A stretch of DNA of 64,000 nucleotides, taken from NCBI GenBank assembly GCA_024195265.1, contig JAJLRJ010000007.1, positions 7,213,058-7,277,057 on the forward strand, written 5' to 3'. Position numbers and translations under genes: made by a program. The DNA comes from Dendrophyllia cribrosa (Eukaryota; Cnidaria; Anthozoa; Scleractinia; Dendrophylliidae). Shown here piece by piece: positions 63,092-64,000 of this stretch. The notes below the pieces were generated by a model that was not told the origin of the DNA, made no database searches, and saw only the letters and a list, made by a program, of their open reading frames with translations. Position 1 is the stretch's first letter; every line of letters starts with the position of its first letter.

Positions 63092-63145
63092 GGTCTACGT
63101 GGTTTCCAAGGAGATGATGGTGATGAAGGCGTCGTTGGAGCTAAG
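63092..63145 (+). CDS. Collagen exon 42 (54 bp)
   Basis: GLRGFQGDDGDEGVVGAK, residues 787-804; acceptor aacag, donor gttcgt (weak). The last exon seen; the reading frame is open and the gene continues past the window. Confidence 0.91.
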
Positions 63146-63191
63146 GTTCGTTTTAAATACCTTTTGGTATTAGTAGAAAGTTAGTTTCACA

Positions 63192-63433
63192 GTGAACAAA
63201 ATATTTCGTGGCGACAACAAAACGATCGGACTGGTCTCTATGGATTTGTCGAAGGTTTTTGACACCTTACCTCACGAACTAATCTTTTTGAAATTGAAAG
63301 AATACGGAGCTGATGAAGCAATAACTACCCTGATAACAGATTATTTATCAAATCGATTCCAAAGAGTGAGACTGGGAGACACACTTTCGAACTGGCAATC
63401 AATATTTAAGGTATACCACAGGGATCTATTCTC

Positions 63434-63473
<40 letters not shown>

Positions 63474-63865
63474 AGGGGGGACAACATTTGGCTTAGGATC
63501 ATGGTGGTACACTGCATCGAAATAATGGATTTCGATACCAGACGAGTCGAGGAAGATTCAAACATACATAGCTTTTAAGAACAACTTAAAAACAATAAAT
63601 CTCACGGCACTATGAGCGTGATGTGCGACAATTTTAAGATGCGTTTTACTACTTTTATATTTTATGTTCTATTATACTCTTAATTAGATAAATATTGCAA
63701 CTATTTTAATTCATAATCATTTTTAATTATAGCTTAACCTTAATTTATACACTTCTTATAAAGTTTTATTTTGTACTCTTATCTTTATTATTTCGTGGCG
63801 TACCTGGAAACTGGCTCTTAAGCTAAGCGTACCGATAACGCTAAATAAAGGATCGATTGATTGAT
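63192..63865 (+). pseudogene. Decayed LINE: RT fragment and 3' tail
   Basis: The frame 63192-63578 includes IGLVSMDLSKVFDTLPHEL, the RT motif A region of CR1/Jockey-type LINEs, and LSNRFQRVRLGDTLSNW. The remaining RT, including the FADD box, is replaced by a C run of about 34 (63438-63471). The 3' end CGCTAAATAAAGGATCGATTGATTGAT is a typical tetranucleotide-repeat tail. Internally deleted, dead. Confidence 0.78.
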
Positions 63866-64000
63866 ACCTTTTAGGGTATTAAGCCAAAAAAAAAAAGTTG
63901 GCATGTACAACGTTTCGTAAAGAATTGGTTTCTCTTAGGGGTAAAAATTAATGTGATCTACACCCACAAAACGGGTTGCTGATACCTTGTAGGGGGTAAA
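63866..64000. other. Intron 42, nothing recognised
   Basis: TACCTT(T/G)TAGGG occurs twice (63866, 63982), perhaps a small repeat; nothing else. Confidence 0.4.

Larger units (their letters stand above)
1968..63145 (+). other. Fibrillar-type collagen gene, triple-helix exons (partial gene)
   Basis: Forty-two exons on the + strand encode 804 residues of uninterrupted Gly-X-Y, an extracellular-matrix chain that would trimerise and, as in the fibrillar family, assemble into fibrils. Every intron is phase 0, every exon starts with a Gly codon, and exon sizes are 54 (34 exons), 45 (6), 108 (1) and 198 bp (1). That size grammar and the lack of helix breaks separate it from basement-membrane and FACIT collagens. 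Family helices are usually about 338 triplets; 268 are here, so both helix ends, the N- and C-propeptides and the promoter lie outside. Two RGD triplets occur, in exons 29 and 35. Introns range from 135 bp to 11.3 kb and are full of repeats. A diverged exon inside a long intron could have been missed, because phase 0 hides such gaps. The clade (A, B or C) cannot be decided without the propeptides. Confidence 0.93.

Overview
This is a eukaryotic, intron-rich, AT-biased window. The composition, the types of mobile element and several repeat families that I know from stony corals and sea anemones suggest an anthozoan cnidarian, most likely a coral. That assignment is an inference: no rRNA, mitochondrial or housekeeping marker is present.

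One host gene spans the whole window on the + strand: a fibrillar-type collagen. I could read 42 exons (1968-63145). Every exon starts with a complete Gly codon after an AG acceptor, ends with a complete codon before GT, and encodes only Gly-X-Y triplets. Sizes are 54 bp (34 exons), 45 bp (6), 108 bp (1) and 198 bp (1), the classic fibrillar collagen exon grammar. Together they encode 804 residues (268 triplets) with no interruption, about four fifths of a standard major triple helix. The first exons (signal peptide, N-propeptide) lie upstream of the window; the helix end and the C-propeptide lie downstream.

The rest (about 96%) is intron filled with mobile DNA. 0-5.4 kb: degenerate telomere-like hexamers and two large terminal-inverted-repeat (TIR) elements. 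5.8-29.2 kb: exons 3-24 with small MITEs, palindromes, SINE pieces and a Penelope-like fragment that keeps a hammerhead-ribozyme-like fold. 29.2-40.5 kb: the longest intron, holding a DIRS-like tyrosine-recombinase retrotransposon. That element has been split by a nearly intact Penelope-like element (PLE) flanked by a 15-bp target duplication, and it also carries a fragment of an L1/Tx1-like LINE. 40.5-63.1 kb: exons 25-42 with more MITEs, nested TIR elements, tandem arrays and fold-backs. 63.2-64 kb: a decayed LINE.

The most interesting structure is a set of TTAA-flanked, piggyBac-like MITEs. The internal about 88-bp unit of one family appears to have expanded in place and to have given rise to about 106-bp satellite arrays in the same introns, almost always in the same orientation. 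Exact counts and divergence need a computed alignment.
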